Source: Aromatoleum buckelii
GTDB lineage: Bacteria > Pseudomonadota > Gammaproteobacteria > Burkholderiales > Rhodocyclaceae
Assembly: GCF_012910785.2 (NCBI RefSeq)
Contig: NZ_WTVH02000010.1
Span: 1,736,001-1,800,000 of the forward strand
Length of the DNA: 64,000 nucleotides
Direction: 5' to 3'
Shown: positions 16,606 through 25,029 of the stretch, one piece after another
Numbering within the stretch: position 1 is the first letter of the stretch
How the letters are laid out: each line of letters opens with the position of its first letter
Position numbers and translations under genes: made by a program
The notes under the pieces: generated by a model
The model's input: the letters and a program-made list of their open reading frames with translations, nothing else
What the model was told of the DNA's origin: nothing
The model's database searches: none

Positions 16606-17397
16606 CTACTCGAAACGCGGCGAGCGTTTTTCCAGGAATGCCGCGACAGCCTCCTCATGCTCGGAAGTCTTGTGCGCTAGCGCCTGGTAGGTTGCAGAAA
16701 GCTCCAACAGGGACTCCAAGCGCAAGTATTGCCCCTCCCGAAGAAGTCGTTTCGTCATACGCAGTGCAGGGCCAGGGTTGGAAACAATGCGCTGTGCCAA
16801 CTTGTTAGCCACCTCCAGCAACTCCTCGCCAGGCACTACACGGGACACCAGACCGCAGTCGAGAGCCTCTTGCGCGGAAATTGGATCGCCCGTGAAGGAC
16901 ATTTCCGCCGCCCGCGATTGACCTACCACACGCGGCAGTAACCAAGCCCCCCCATCGCCCGGAACAATCCCGACCTTTACAAAGGACTCCGCGAAATATG
17001 CCGACGAAGCGGCGATCCGGATATCGCACATGCACGCCAGGTCGCATCCTGCGCCGATCGCCCCCCCATTTACTGCCGCGATCACGGGCACCTCAAGATT
17101 GTAGAGTGCCAGCGTGAGCCGCTGAATTCCCCGTCGATATTCGTCGCTGATCGTAATCGGATCCACTTTCTCCTCCGAATAGCGCCGCATATCCTTCAAA
17201 TTTCCGCCCGCGCAAAACACCGTTCCCGCAGCAGTGAGGATGACGGCACGAACGGTCGGATCACGGGCGATACGGGAACATGCATCGACGAAGTCTTCGA
17301 CAGCCAAATTGCCTGTCAGCACATTCCGGAGTTCGGGCTGATTCATGGTCAGCGTGACCACAGGCCCGCTCTTTTCGAACAGCAGGAAACTACCCAT
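16606..17397 (-). CDS. Enoyl-CoA hydratase/isomerase family protein
   Basis: 263 residues of the crotonase fold. CAGGNLKDM (about 67) gives the first oxyanion-hole segment and [19 protein letters not shown] (about 107-125) the second. Glutamate corresponding to one catalytic acid is present in [16 protein letters not shown], with the second position Gly-Asp-Gly as in many hydratases. Start ATG 17397 ([11 protein letters not shown]); an in-frame ATG at 17436 overlaps the upstream gene. It is the last gene of the acyl-CoA dehydrogenase cluster, so a beta-oxidation hydration step is likely. Confidence 0.85.
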   Translation of the reverse strand: MGSFLLFEKSGPVVTLTMNQPELRNVLTGNLAVEDFVDACSRIARDPTVRAVILTAAGTVFCAGGNLKDMRRYSEEKVDPITISDEYRRGIQRLTLALYNLEVPVIAAVNGGAIGAGCDLACMCDIRIAASSAYFAESFVKVGIVPGDGGAWLLPRVVGQSRAAEMSFTGDPISAQEALDCGLVSRVVPGEELLEVANKLAQRIVSNPGPALRMTKRLLREGQYLRLESLLELSATYQALAHKTSEHEEAVAAFLEKRSPRFE

Positions 17398-17432
17398 TAT
17401 TCGTCTCTCAATATCAAGTTGGATGGGACAGC

Positions 17433-18443
17433 TCAACCGGCAAGACTCTGACGTACGAAATCCAGAGTTCGTGACTCACCGGCGGCAAGCAGTTCGCGCC
17501 CGATGATCTTTGACCAATAGACTTCGGTTCCATACGCGAGGCGCCACTCGTGCATCCGGCGTGTGAAAAGTTGCAAATCATATTCCTCGGTAAACCCCAT
17601 TGCGCCGTGAACGGAATGCGCAATTGACGACACCGTACCGACCGCCTCGCTGGTGCGTTGCTTTGCCACAGCGGCAGCCATCAATTTGGGACGTGTCCCC
17701 GCGGTACTAAAACCGACCTGGGCCGCCATTCTGGCCGCGAAAACCTGCTCTGCCATGACACTGACCTGCTGCTGGATGATTTGCAGTTTTGCAATCGGCC
17801 TCCCGAATTGCACTCGATCATTGGCATAGCCCAATGTCATATTCAACGTCCGCTCCATGGCTCCGGCGAGCATTGCCGAAATCAGACACGCTCCATAGGC
17901 GCGCCAGTGAGATCCGGGAAGTTCGTTGCCAGAAATCGACGGGTTGGTCCATCGCATTCGGGCATTGACGCTCCCGTACCCCCCGGCAATGTGCCTTTGG
18001 GCACCGGTCGCAGGCAATAGCTGCGCCCGATCGCCGAAATCCACCAAGACCCAGTCAGCCACTTCACCAAACGGTACGTAATTCGATACGACTGTTCCGT
18101 CCGGAGTCACCGAGACGTCTCCAGCAATCGTTATCGACCCTTCTGGAAGTTCGGCATTGGTCTCGGACATGATTCCTCGAACCAATATGGTCTGCATCAA
18201 CGGTAGCGGCAAGGCATGGCGACCAGCAACAAACGCGATCGGATATGCATCGGACAGACTCAATCCTGACCCCCCTCTCGCTTCAGCCACCAGGGCGTCG
18301 GTAAAGCCGGACTCCTGTAATGCCCGCCAAAGTACGGCACGTTCCTTCGGGCCTCCCTCCCCCCTCTCGATACGGCGCACATGATTCGGCGAACAGCAAT
18401 CACCGAGCAGTTGCTCCATCGCGTCGAATATGATCTCTCGCAT
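17433..18443 (-). CDS. Acyl-CoA dehydrogenase, short form
   Basis: 336 residues, shorter than typical (about 380) acyl-CoA dehydrogenases. The middle FAD-binding strands are reduced, but the C-terminal helical domain is intact (NDRVQFGRPIAKLQIIQQQ, then HGAMGFTEEYDLQLFTRRMHEW). Such short partners occur beside a longer dehydrogenase in pimeloyl-CoA (PimC/PimD) and similar operons and form heteromers. Here the longer partner is the next upstream gene, 12 bases away. The substrate (dicarboxyl-CoA or another acyl-CoA) is inference. Confidence 0.8.
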   Translation of the reverse strand: MREIIFDAMEQLLGDCCSPNHVRRIERGEGGPKERAVLWRALQESGFTDALVAEARGGSGLSLSDAYPIAFVAGRHALPLPLMQTILVRGIMSETNAELPEGSITIAGDVSVTPDGTVVSNYVPFGEVADWVLVDFGDRAQLLPATGAQRHIAGGYGSVNARMRWTNPSISGNELPGSHWRAYGACLISAMLAGAMERTLNMTLGYANDRVQFGRPIAKLQIIQQQVSVMAEQVFAARMAAQVGFSTAGTRPKLMAAAVAKQRTSEAVGTVSSIAHSVHGAMGFTEEYDLQLFTRRMHEWRLAYGTEVYWSKIIGRELLAAGESRTLDFVRQSLAG

Positions 18444-18455
18444 GACCGCTGTCCT

Positions 18456-19607
18456 CTACCGAAGTCCGAGCCCACGGGCGATCATCCCGCGCAGGATTTC
18501 CCGCGTGCCGCCTCGCAGAGAAAATGAAGGAGAAATTTGTGTCACGTATGCCAGGGTTTTCAACAGGACGGATGGCGCCGGACGATCCGGATCGTCCCCC
18601 AGACTGTCAGCAATCAGGAGCGGCATCTGCTGCTCGAATTCCGTCCCCAAGTCCTTGACCAGCGCGGCCTCAACCACTGGACTCTCACCCCGCGCCAGCT
18701 TTTCCGTGACCGAAATGGCCATCGCACGCAGCACGCATAGCTGGCTGGCCATGCGCCCGAGTAACGCGACGCGCCCATCATCGACAGGCATATCACGACC
18801 GAGGAAAACAAGCCACTCGTCAAGGAGAACCAGCGTGGAATATATGCGCTCCGGCCCACTGCGTTCGAACGCAAGTTCCGCCGTCACTTGTTCCCAACCG
18901 GACCCCTCTGCGCCGATCAGCGCATCGTCACCGAGCATCACGTCGTCGAAAAAGACTTCACAGAAATGAGCGTCCCCCGTGATGTCATGGATCGGCCGCA
19001 CAGTCACGCCCTGAAAGGAGAGATCTACGATCATCTGGGACAAGCCCTTGTACCGATCCGCGGGCTCCCCTGATGTGCGCACAAGTGCAATCATGTAGTG
19101 GGAACGGTAGGCGTTCGTCGTCCAGATCTTGCGTCCGTTCAGCTTCCAGCCGCTATCCGTCCTGACCGCCCGAGTTGTCACGCTGGCGAGATCCGAACCT
19201 GAGTTAGGCTCACTCATGCCGATGCAAAAAAAAGCTTCCCCTCGGCAGATCCGGGGCAGATAGAATTTCTTCTGCACTTCGGACCCATATTTGTGGATCA
19301 AGGGCCCGCTCTGGCGGTCGGCAATCCAGTGAGCGGTGACGGGAGCCCCGGCAGAGAGCAGTTCCTCCACGACGACAAAGCGCGCGAACGAACTTCGCCC
19401 GCCGCCGCCGTATTCCTTCGGCAGGGTCAAACCGAGCCACCCTTTCGCGGCAAGCCGGCGACTAAAGTCGGCGTCGTAGCCCATCCAGGACCGGGCACGG
19501 ACATCGGCCGGCACCCCGTCCAGCGCTTCGTCAAGAAATGCACGCACAGAGGCTCGCAGAGCCTCGTCCTCGGCGGGGATGGATGTAAGCTCAAGCGACT
19601 CGATCAT
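18456..19607 (-). CDS. Acyl-CoA dehydrogenase, long form
   Basis: 383 residues with all three domains: LTLPKEYGGGGRS (about 55-67), the flavin segment CIGMSEPNSGSDLASVTTRA (about 133-152), WKLNGRKIWTTNA, and a C-terminal domain ending SLRGGTREILRGMIARGLG. Its N-terminal 90 residues match a decayed copy at 22540-22921. ATG 19607 overlaps the stop of the CoA-transferase gene. It is probably the partner of the short dehydrogenase downstream. Confidence 0.88.
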   Translation of the reverse strand: MIESLELTSIPAEDEALRASVRAFLDEALDGVPADVRARSWMGYDADFSRRLAAKGWLGLTLPKEYGGGGRSSFARFVVVEELLSAGAPVTAHWIADRQSGPLIHKYGSEVQKKFYLPRICRGEAFFCIGMSEPNSGSDLASVTTRAVRTDSGWKLNGRKIWTTNAYRSHYMIALVRTSGEPADRYKGLSQMIVDLSFQGVTVRPIHDITGDAHFCEVFFDDVMLGDDALIGAEGSGWEQVTAELAFERSGPERIYSTLVLLDEWLVFLGRDMPVDDGRVALLGRMASQLCVLRAMAISVTEKLARGESPVVEAALVKDLGTEFEQQMPLLIADSLGDDPDRPAPSVLLKTLAYVTQISPSFSLRGGTREILRGMIARGLGLR

Positions 19608-20908
19608 GAATGCTCCATCGTTCTATTGAATGTCTCGCCGCGCCGCAGCGCGGCTCGGAAATCCGGATGTGCCACGGCACTGAGTTCCAGTGCCCGCTGT
19701 GCTGGCGATTTATTTCGCAGTCGAGCAACCCCATACTCGGTCACCACGTAATCGATGTCTTGCGCACCTACTGTCCTAGGCACTCCCCGGCCGAACGCAG
19801 TGACAATGTTGCTGAACGCGTCCCCTTTGGTTGCGGCGCGGAGTGCGATGACGCTCATACCGCCCTTCGCTGCTGATGCGCCCCTTGCAAAGTCCGGCAA
19901 TCCTCCGGGCGTTGAGATCACGCGATCGCCGACCTGCTCGGCATTGGCACTGCCATTTATGTCGACCTGCAGAACGCTGTTGATCGCAACGAGCCCATCG
20001 ATGGCCGCGAGGACATCAAGTGCGTGTGTAAACGAGCAGGGATGAAATTCGACCAACGGGTTACGGTCAAGGAAGTCATAGAAGGATCGGGTACCTGCAG
20101 CCATCGTTGTAACCGTCTTACCCGGCAACACCTTTTTCGTTGCGTTAGTCACAACACCGCGCTCGATCAGCGGCCGAACGCCATCGCTGATGACACCGCT
20201 ATGGATCCCCAAATCGTATAGGTGGCCCAGTTCCGTGAACACCAGGTCCGGCAAGGCTCCGATGCCAGTCTGCAACACAGCTCCAGAAGAGATGAGACCT
20301 GCTATATGTCCTGCGATTGTCAGGTCAATGTCGTCAGTGTCGGCTGGGCACACGACCTGCGGGCCGCGATTCGCATTAATGACGAAGTCGACCTCCTCGG
20401 GCAGCAAGGCCGTGTCTCCGCAGGTAAAAGGCATCTGCGGGTTCACTTCCGCAACGACGATTGGATCCTGAGCGAGGACCGCCCGCATATAGTCGACCGA
20501 TACCCCGAGAGACATCCTCCCATTTTCGTCTGGCGCAGAGACCTGTAGTAGCAGGAGATCGGCCCTGATCTCACCGCTTACGAAAAGGGCCGGAATTTCC
20601 GACAGCGTGCAGCGTCGAAAAGAAGCGCGGCCTGAATTGATCGGCTCACGCAATCCCTTTCCCGGAAACAGCGCCTGGACCGAAAGATGCTCGGTTGCCT
20701 CTACGCCAGCATAGGGCGCTTCGCCCATCGGCATGAGCCCATACACGGTCGCCCCGCGGAACACCTCGGCTGCTTCACTCAGTTGCTGAGCCAAGCGCGG
20801 AGGCTCGGCACACGCGGAGTGGAGTACTATGCATGGCGCATCGGGCAAAGCCGAACGTAGGTCTCGGAGATGCGACAGTTGGAGTCTCTTGCCGCGCGGA
20901 GTAATCAT
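19604..20908 (-). CDS. Acetyl-CoA hydrolase/CoA-transferase family (4-hydroxybutyrate CoA-transferase-like)
   Basis: 434 residues with the two-domain family I-type layout. The N-terminal half contains APDENGRMSLGVSVDYMRA, and VVAEVNPQMPFT (about 150-161). The C-terminal half has LQTGIGALPD (about 217), IHSGVISDG, GTRSFYDFLDRNP and the finish DYVVTEYGVARLRNKS. Members move CoA between acetyl-, propionyl-, butyryl- or dicarboxyl-CoA and free acids. Next to two acyl-CoA dehydrogenases it probably activates the cluster's acid substrate. ATG 20908 is preceded by GGGAGG. Confidence 0.82.
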   Translation of the reverse strand: MITPRGKRLQLSHLRDLRSALPDAPCIVLHSACAEPPRLAQQLSEAAEVFRGATVYGLMPMGEAPYAGVEATEHLSVQALFPGKGLREPINSGRASFRRCTLSEIPALFVSGEIRADLLLLQVSAPDENGRMSLGVSVDYMRAVLAQDPIVVAEVNPQMPFTCGDTALLPEEVDFVINANRGPQVVCPADTDDIDLTIAGHIAGLISSGAVLQTGIGALPDLVFTELGHLYDLGIHSGVISDGVRPLIERGVVTNATKKVLPGKTVTTMAAGTRSFYDFLDRNPLVEFHPCSFTHALDVLAAIDGLVAINSVLQVDINGSANAEQVGDRVISTPGGLPDFARGASAAKGGMSVIALRAATKGDAFSNIVTAFGRGVPRTVGAQDIDYVVTEYGVARLRNKSPAQRALELSAVAHPDFRAALRRGETFNRTMEHS

Positions 20909-20924
20909 TACTTCTTGCCTCCCT

Positions 20925-21346
20925 CTTACGTACAGAATCCTTTACCAGCCTTCTTGCCCCAGCTGCCCCGCGTACATCTCCTTGCCGATGCGGTTGGGCT
21001 TGGCCGAAGCCAGACCGGTTTCGTTGTATTCATCCGTTCGCGCCAGGTAGAAAACGTCAATTTCTGTTGTATCCTGCGCGCATATCGGACAACCTAGTCT
21101 CTTGACCACGTCGAGATCGACATCCTCGGCCGATGCGTACGCATCCTCATAGAGAGTCACGGACTCGCGGATCGGAGCACGAAAGATGCGATTCACAATG
21201 AAACCTAATATTTCCTTGCGCAGGATCACCGGTGCTTTCCCGATCGCATTGCAGAACTCCACTACGCGTTCAACGGCATCAGAAACTGTCGAATGAAAGA
21301 CAACCTCCACCAATTCGATAACCGATGCCGGGCATGAGAAACGCAA
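20925..21346 (-). pseudogene. 3-hydroxyacyl-CoA dehydrogenase remnant
   Basis: The minus frame (134 residues) matches residues ~130-275 of the intact dehydrogenase at 58166: ELVEVV, then GKAPVILRKEILGFIVNRIFRA, ASAEDVD, and SAKPNRI. The Rossmann NAD domain is missing, several catalytic-region residues are altered, and near 20965 the frame shifts: the expected ending GSWGKKAGKGF is found in the neighbouring frame. A truncated, decayed duplicate of an HBD gene. Confidence 0.8.
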
Positions 21347-21390
21347 ATTGCTTTATCCCGGGAGACGGACCACAGTTGCATCCTCGCTCT

Positions 21391-22527
21391 TTATCCCGTT
21401 AGTGCACGTGCGATGACCAATCGCTGCATGTCTCCAGTGCCCTCGTATATCTGACAGACCCGTACATCCCGGTAGATCCGCTCCAGTGGAAAATCAGCCA
21501 GGTAGCCGTATCCTCCCAGAGTCTGGATCGCATCCGAGCAGACCCGCTCCGCCGTTTCGCTCGCGAGCACCTTCGCCATGGATGCTTCTTTGAAGCAGGG
21601 TAATCCGGCATCACGCATGGCCGCGACGTGTAGCACCAACTGCTCGGCCGCTTCAAGCCGCGTGGCCATATCGGCGAGGCGGAATGCGACTGCCTGATGC
21701 TCGATGAGGAGTTTGCCGAACTGCCGACGTTCCTTGGCGTAACCCAATGCGTGCTCAAAGGCGGCGCGTCCCATACCCACCGACTGGGCCGCGATGCCAA
21801 GGCGCCCGCCGTCAAGGTGGGAGAGCGCAACTCGCAGCCCCTCGCCTTCTCTGCCCAAGAGGCTATCGGCGGGGACCCACATGTCATCGAATGAAAGGGC
21901 GCAGGTATCGGACGAGCGCTGGCCCATCTTTTCCTCAACGCGGGTCACGGTCCACCCCGGGGTATTGGTGGGCACAACGAAGGCTGAAATTCCCTTCTTG
22001 CCGGCGTTTGGATCGGTAACGGCGAAGACAATGCCCACGCTCCCATTCCGCCCCGACGTGATGAATTGCTTAGTACCCGAGATGACATACCCCGAACGGC
22101 CATCCTTGCGCGCTATCGTCTTTATGGAGGCCGGGTCGGATCCTGCTTCCGGCTCCGTCAGGCAGAAACAGCCAATCATCTCCCCACGCGCCATAGGACG
22201 AAGGAAGCGGTTCTTCTGCTCCTCCGTACCATAGGTGAGCACCGGCAGGCAGCACACCGATGTGTGTTCGCCCATGATGGTCGAAATCGGACCGTCGCCG
22301 GCAGCAATTTCCATGATTGCCGCCACATAAGAGACATAATCGGTTTCCGCACCGTCCCATTCCCGTGGCACCACCATGCCCATGAAGCCCAATGTACCTA
22401 GCTCGGCGAGTTCCTCAGCAGGGAAACGGCAATCACGGTCGCGCATAGCCGCAGTGGGCGCCAGGCGTTCGCGCGCAACTTTTCGAGCTGTTTCACGGAT
22501 GAACGATTGCTCCTCGTTGAGAATCAT
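21391..22527 (-). CDS. Acyl-CoA dehydrogenase (butyryl/glutaryl-type length)
   Basis: 378 residues starting MILNEEQSFIRETARKVARE. The flavin-binding motif CFCLTEPEAGSDPASIKT (about 118-135), YVISGTKQFITSG (about 145-157) and the C-terminal catalytic region YEGTGDMQRLVIARALTG are all present; the glutamate of the IYEGT motif is the usual catalytic base. ATG 22527 has AACGGAGG-like sequence weakly before it; the added upstream frame is dissimilar. It is flanked by pseudogenes on both sides but appears intact. Confidence 0.88.
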   Translation of the reverse strand: MILNEEQSFIRETARKVARERLAPTAAMRDRDCRFPAEELAELGTLGFMGMVVPREWDGAETDYVSYVAAIMEIAAGDGPISTIMGEHTSVCCLPVLTYGTEEQKNRFLRPMARGEMIGCFCLTEPEAGSDPASIKTIARKDGRSGYVISGTKQFITSGRNGSVGIVFAVTDPNAGKKGISAFVVPTNTPGWTVTRVEEKMGQRSSDTCALSFDDMWVPADSLLGREGEGLRVALSHLDGGRLGIAAQSVGMGRAAFEHALGYAKERRQFGKLLIEHQAVAFRLADMATRLEAAEQLVLHVAAMRDAGLPCFKEASMAKVLASETAERVCSDAIQTLGGYGYLADFPLERIYRDVRVCQIYEGTGDMQRLVIARALTG

Positions 22528-22539
22528 TTCAACACCTCC

Positions 22540-22921
22540 ACTGCTGTGGCCGTCGGTTCGCCCCGGATACAAAGCGAAGTCACCGCTCGCCGAAATACAT
22601 ATTGTCCAAGGGCCGCAAGCGGTCCGTCTTGCCGGTCGGAGAACCGGTCCGCCTCAGCTGGGGCACCGGCAGCAAACATTTCACCGACCCCGACGTCGTT
22701 CCAGGGCGCTCCGCTCCCGCCGCAACAAAATTTAGGCGATGTCATACCGATCAATCCGCGAGCACCGACACGGCGGCTGAGATCCGCATCGAAGCCGTCC
22801 CACGTGACCAAGCGCCGCTCCGTACTGAAATCGAATAGCGCCTCATCGAAAAACTCGCGTACCGACTGGCGCAGAAATTCAGCGTCCGGCGGCAGGCCAT
22901 TGGGTCAAAGCTAAACTGCAT
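22540..22921 (-). pseudogene. Decayed acyl-CoA dehydrogenase N-terminus
   Basis: Starting at ATG 22921 (AGGAGA upstream), the minus strand reads MQFSFDP and then, after a frame change near 22895, WDGFDADLSRRVGARGLIGM, GAPAEADRFSDRQDGPLA. This follows the intact dehydrogenase at 18456 (WMGYDADFSRRLAAKGWLG; GAPVTAHWIADRQSGPLI). About 100 residues are left, with internal deletions, before the next gene begins. Confidence 0.75.
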
Positions 22922-23039
22922 CGGGCGTCTCCTGCGTCGTTTAGGTAATTGCCAGGCACTGCGCTCCTGAGCTTTAAGCACTGAATCTAACCCGTGGCGG
23001 TTTTTGGCAGCGTTTCCACGAAACGGACCTAGCGGGGAT

Positions 23040-23279
23040 ACTTTTCGGGGGCGAGGGTCTCCCTCGCTTCAGGCCACGCATCGTGAATGCATTCCCATAG
23101 CGGCTGACCTTCGCCACGATGGTTTTGTAATCGACAATCTCATCAACTGTCAGGATTGCAGCCTTGTTGCCTCGGTCTTCGTCAAGGTGACGGTCGCCCA
23201 GCGCGGTTGCCACGTTGAGGGCGGGCGGGAACTGCAATTCCGGACGATTTTCTGTCTCGATAAGTTCTATGTTCCTCAT
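23040..23279 (-). pseudogene. Aryl/acyl-CoA ligase (benzoate-CoA ligase family) N-terminal remnant
   Basis: From ATG 23279 the minus strand encodes MRNIELIETENRPELQFPP, then NVATALGDRHLDEDRGNKAA and VDYKTIVAKVSRYGNAF. This is the start of an AMP-forming benzoate-CoA ligase-type enzyme (N-VA..-RH--E-RG-K-AI pattern). After about 70 residues the similarity breaks into other frames and no adenylation motifs follow. Its promoter region (23415-23439) still carries the shared operator element, so it was once part of the same regulon. Confidence 0.65.
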
Positions 23280-23414
23280 CACTGTCTCCCTGAACGCTTT
23301 CGTGTGTGCTGGGTAGAAGCAGTCAGCATAAAGTCCTTCAAAAATTTCCGCGCAGTGCAACGCATCGTGTTATCGCTCACGGTTTCCTTTCTCTGCAACG
23401 GCAATATTCACTGT

Positions 23415-23439
23415 ATACTAGCCAGCCGGTATGCGTCAA
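23415..23439 (-). promoter_or_regulatory. Operator-like ATAC-N10-GTAT element upstream of ligase remnant
   Basis: An exact ATAC-N10-GTAT palindrome at 23415-23432. On the minus strand TTGACG (23434-23439) and TAGTAT (23415-23420) are only 13 bases apart, so a working promoter is doubtful, while the core ACCGGCTG-GC-TAGTAT fits the other three copies of the element. It lies about 140 bases upstream of the ligase remnant start. Confidence 0.55.
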
Positions 23440-23494
23440 GAAAAGCGTCCGTACTTGGTACTGCGGTCGTAGCTTTTGGCCCTGTTGGCCGTCC

Positions 23495-24238
23495 TTAAGC
23501 CCTGCGAGCTCCGTGCGCCTGAATCACCACGACATCTTCGTTTTCAAGGGCCACCGCGGTAAGGACGCCGCTGCGATATGCACCAGTGTCAATGCCTATA
23601 CGGTTGGGTTGGACCACAGGCTCCGGGGAAATTGAATGCCCGTGAACGATGACAGCGCCATGCTCCGCGCAGGAATCGAGAAAGGTCTGACGAATCCAGA
23701 GATGATCGTGGTCGGTTTGAGCGGCGAGTGGCACGCCCGGTCGGACGCCAGCATGGACGAAGCGATAGCCGCCCTCGTCGTGATAAGGTTTCAGGCTGCG
23801 GATGAAGGCGAGCTGGTCGTCCGGCAAGCGTGCAGCAAAATCCCGACGTAGAGCCTCCAGCGACGCGGCGTCGCGCGCGTCGCGATCTGGAATGATTACG
23901 CCATAACTGGCGAGCGCATCCATGCCGTCGTAGTCGAACCAGTAGGCGCCGCAGTCAAGCGCTCCGGCGAGGTAGGCGAGCATGAGGTCCTCGTGGTTGC
24001 CCCGCAGGGCAACGATCTCGAAACCCTCAGGGCGCCAGGTGCGTACGCGCTCGATCACGCCGCATGAGTGCTCGCCGCGACAGAGATAATCGCCGAGATA
24101 AACAAGAACGCGGCGTTTCGCCGCGCGCAAGCATGCGTCAGCGACAATTCTCTCCTGAAGGAGAATCAGTAGGTCAAGACGACCATGAATGTCGCCAATG
24201 GCATACACAACCGTATTGGATGGGACACAGGCTAACAT
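23495..24238 (-). CDS. PP2A-like metallophosphoesterase (Ser/Thr or small-molecule phosphatase)
   Basis: 247 residues with the calcineurin-like motifs in order: GDIHGR (about 15), GDYLCRGE (about 50), LRGNHED (about 80), VHAGVRPG (about 165) and VHGHS (about 200). All metal ligands (D, H, D, N, H, H) are there. The usual GDYVDRG is changed to GDYLCRG, Cys for the Asp before Arg. It lies downstream of ppsA-ppcD on the same strand with a 243-base gap, so it may be separately transcribed. A role linked to phenylphosphate or to protein dephosphorylation is possible but unproved. Confidence 0.8.
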   Translation of the reverse strand: MLACVPSNTVVYAIGDIHGRLDLLILLQERIVADACLRAAKRRVLVYLGDYLCRGEHSCGVIERVRTWRPEGFEIVALRGNHEDLMLAYLAGALDCGAYWFDYDGMDALASYGVIIPDRDARDAASLEALRRDFAARLPDDQLAFIRSLKPYHDEGGYRFVHAGVRPGVPLAAQTDHDHLWIRQTFLDSCAEHGAVIVHGHSISPEPVVQPNRIGIDTGAYRSGVLTAVALENEDVVVIQAHGARRA

Positions 24239-24481
24239 GAAATCAAAAAGCAGAGCCGCGAACTCTTTCTAATACAGAGAAAAGGTGAACGAAAACCGCC
24301 ATTTCTATTTCCAGGTCATTTTGGAAACAGCGCTTCTCCGATATTGCGCTACGCTCCAATTTTCATGCAATCAGGTAAAAAAATGCAAGGACGTCGGGCG
24401 GGTAACGGATACGTTCGAAGCGCTGTTTGACACAGTACGCGCTATAGCCTCTGATGCCGGTTAAGCGGAGAGTCCTGCTCG
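24239..24481. other. AT-rich gap between ppcD and the phosphatase
   Basis: 243 bases, clearly more AT-rich than the flanking genes, with no coding potential that I can see. It could contain the phosphatase promoter; no well-spaced sigma-70 or sigma-54 boxes stand out. Confidence 0.4.
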
Positions 24482-24991
24482 TTACCCGATCTTCTCCAAG
24501 AGAAGATCCCACTTGCCCTGCGCCTTTAGGATCAGTTCCGCCACTTCGCGCACGGCGCCGTATCCGCCGCGCGCTTTGGTGACATAACCTGCAACCTGTT
24601 TGACCTCCTCAACCGCATCGGCCACTGCACAGGAAAAGCCCACTCGTTTCATCATACCAAGGTCCACGAGGTCGTCGCCCACGTAAGCCACTTGTGAGTC
24701 GTCGATATTCAGCTTCTCGAGCAGCGTGTCGTAAACGTCTGTTTTCTTCTTGGCTCCCTCGTAATAGTGCTTGATTTTCAGCTCCTCCGCGCGATTCCGG
24801 ACGGCGGCGGATTTCCCCTTCGTAATGACTCCAACTTCAATTCCAGTCATCTGCAAAGCTACCACCCCCAAGCCGTCCTTTATGTCAAAGTTACGAGATT
24901 CGCTGCCATCATCGTGATGAATAACCCGTCCATCGGTCATTACTCCATCGATGTCCAAAATTACCAGCCTTACATTGTTGGCCGCTTCCAT
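24482..24991 (-). CDS. ppcD: Phenylphosphate carboxylase delta subunit-like HAD phosphatase
   Basis: 169 residues of the small KdsC-like HAD family: nucleophile motif ILDIDGVMTDGRV (about 10-22), motif II region VITKGKS (about 55), lysine in EGAKKK and the acidic motif YVGDDLVD (about 103-110). The delta subunit of phenylphosphate carboxylase in Thauera is an 18-kDa HAD protein, matching this size. It starts 38 bases after ppsA in the same direction, so it is co-transcribed. It presumably removes or handles the phosphate of phenylphosphate during carboxylation. The other carboxylase genes lie 23 kb away. Confidence 0.85.
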   Translation of the reverse strand: MEAANNVRLVILDIDGVMTDGRVIHHDDGSESRNFDIKDGLGVVALQMTGIEVGVITKGKSAAVRNRAEELKIKHYYEGAKKKTDVYDTLLEKLNIDDSQVAYVGDDLVDLGMMKRVGFSCAVADAVEEVKQVAGYVTKARGGYGAVREVAELILKAQGKWDLLLEKIG

Positions 24992-25029
24992 TTTATAATC
25001 TCCTTTGTTTACCGATATATCCGGGCAAG

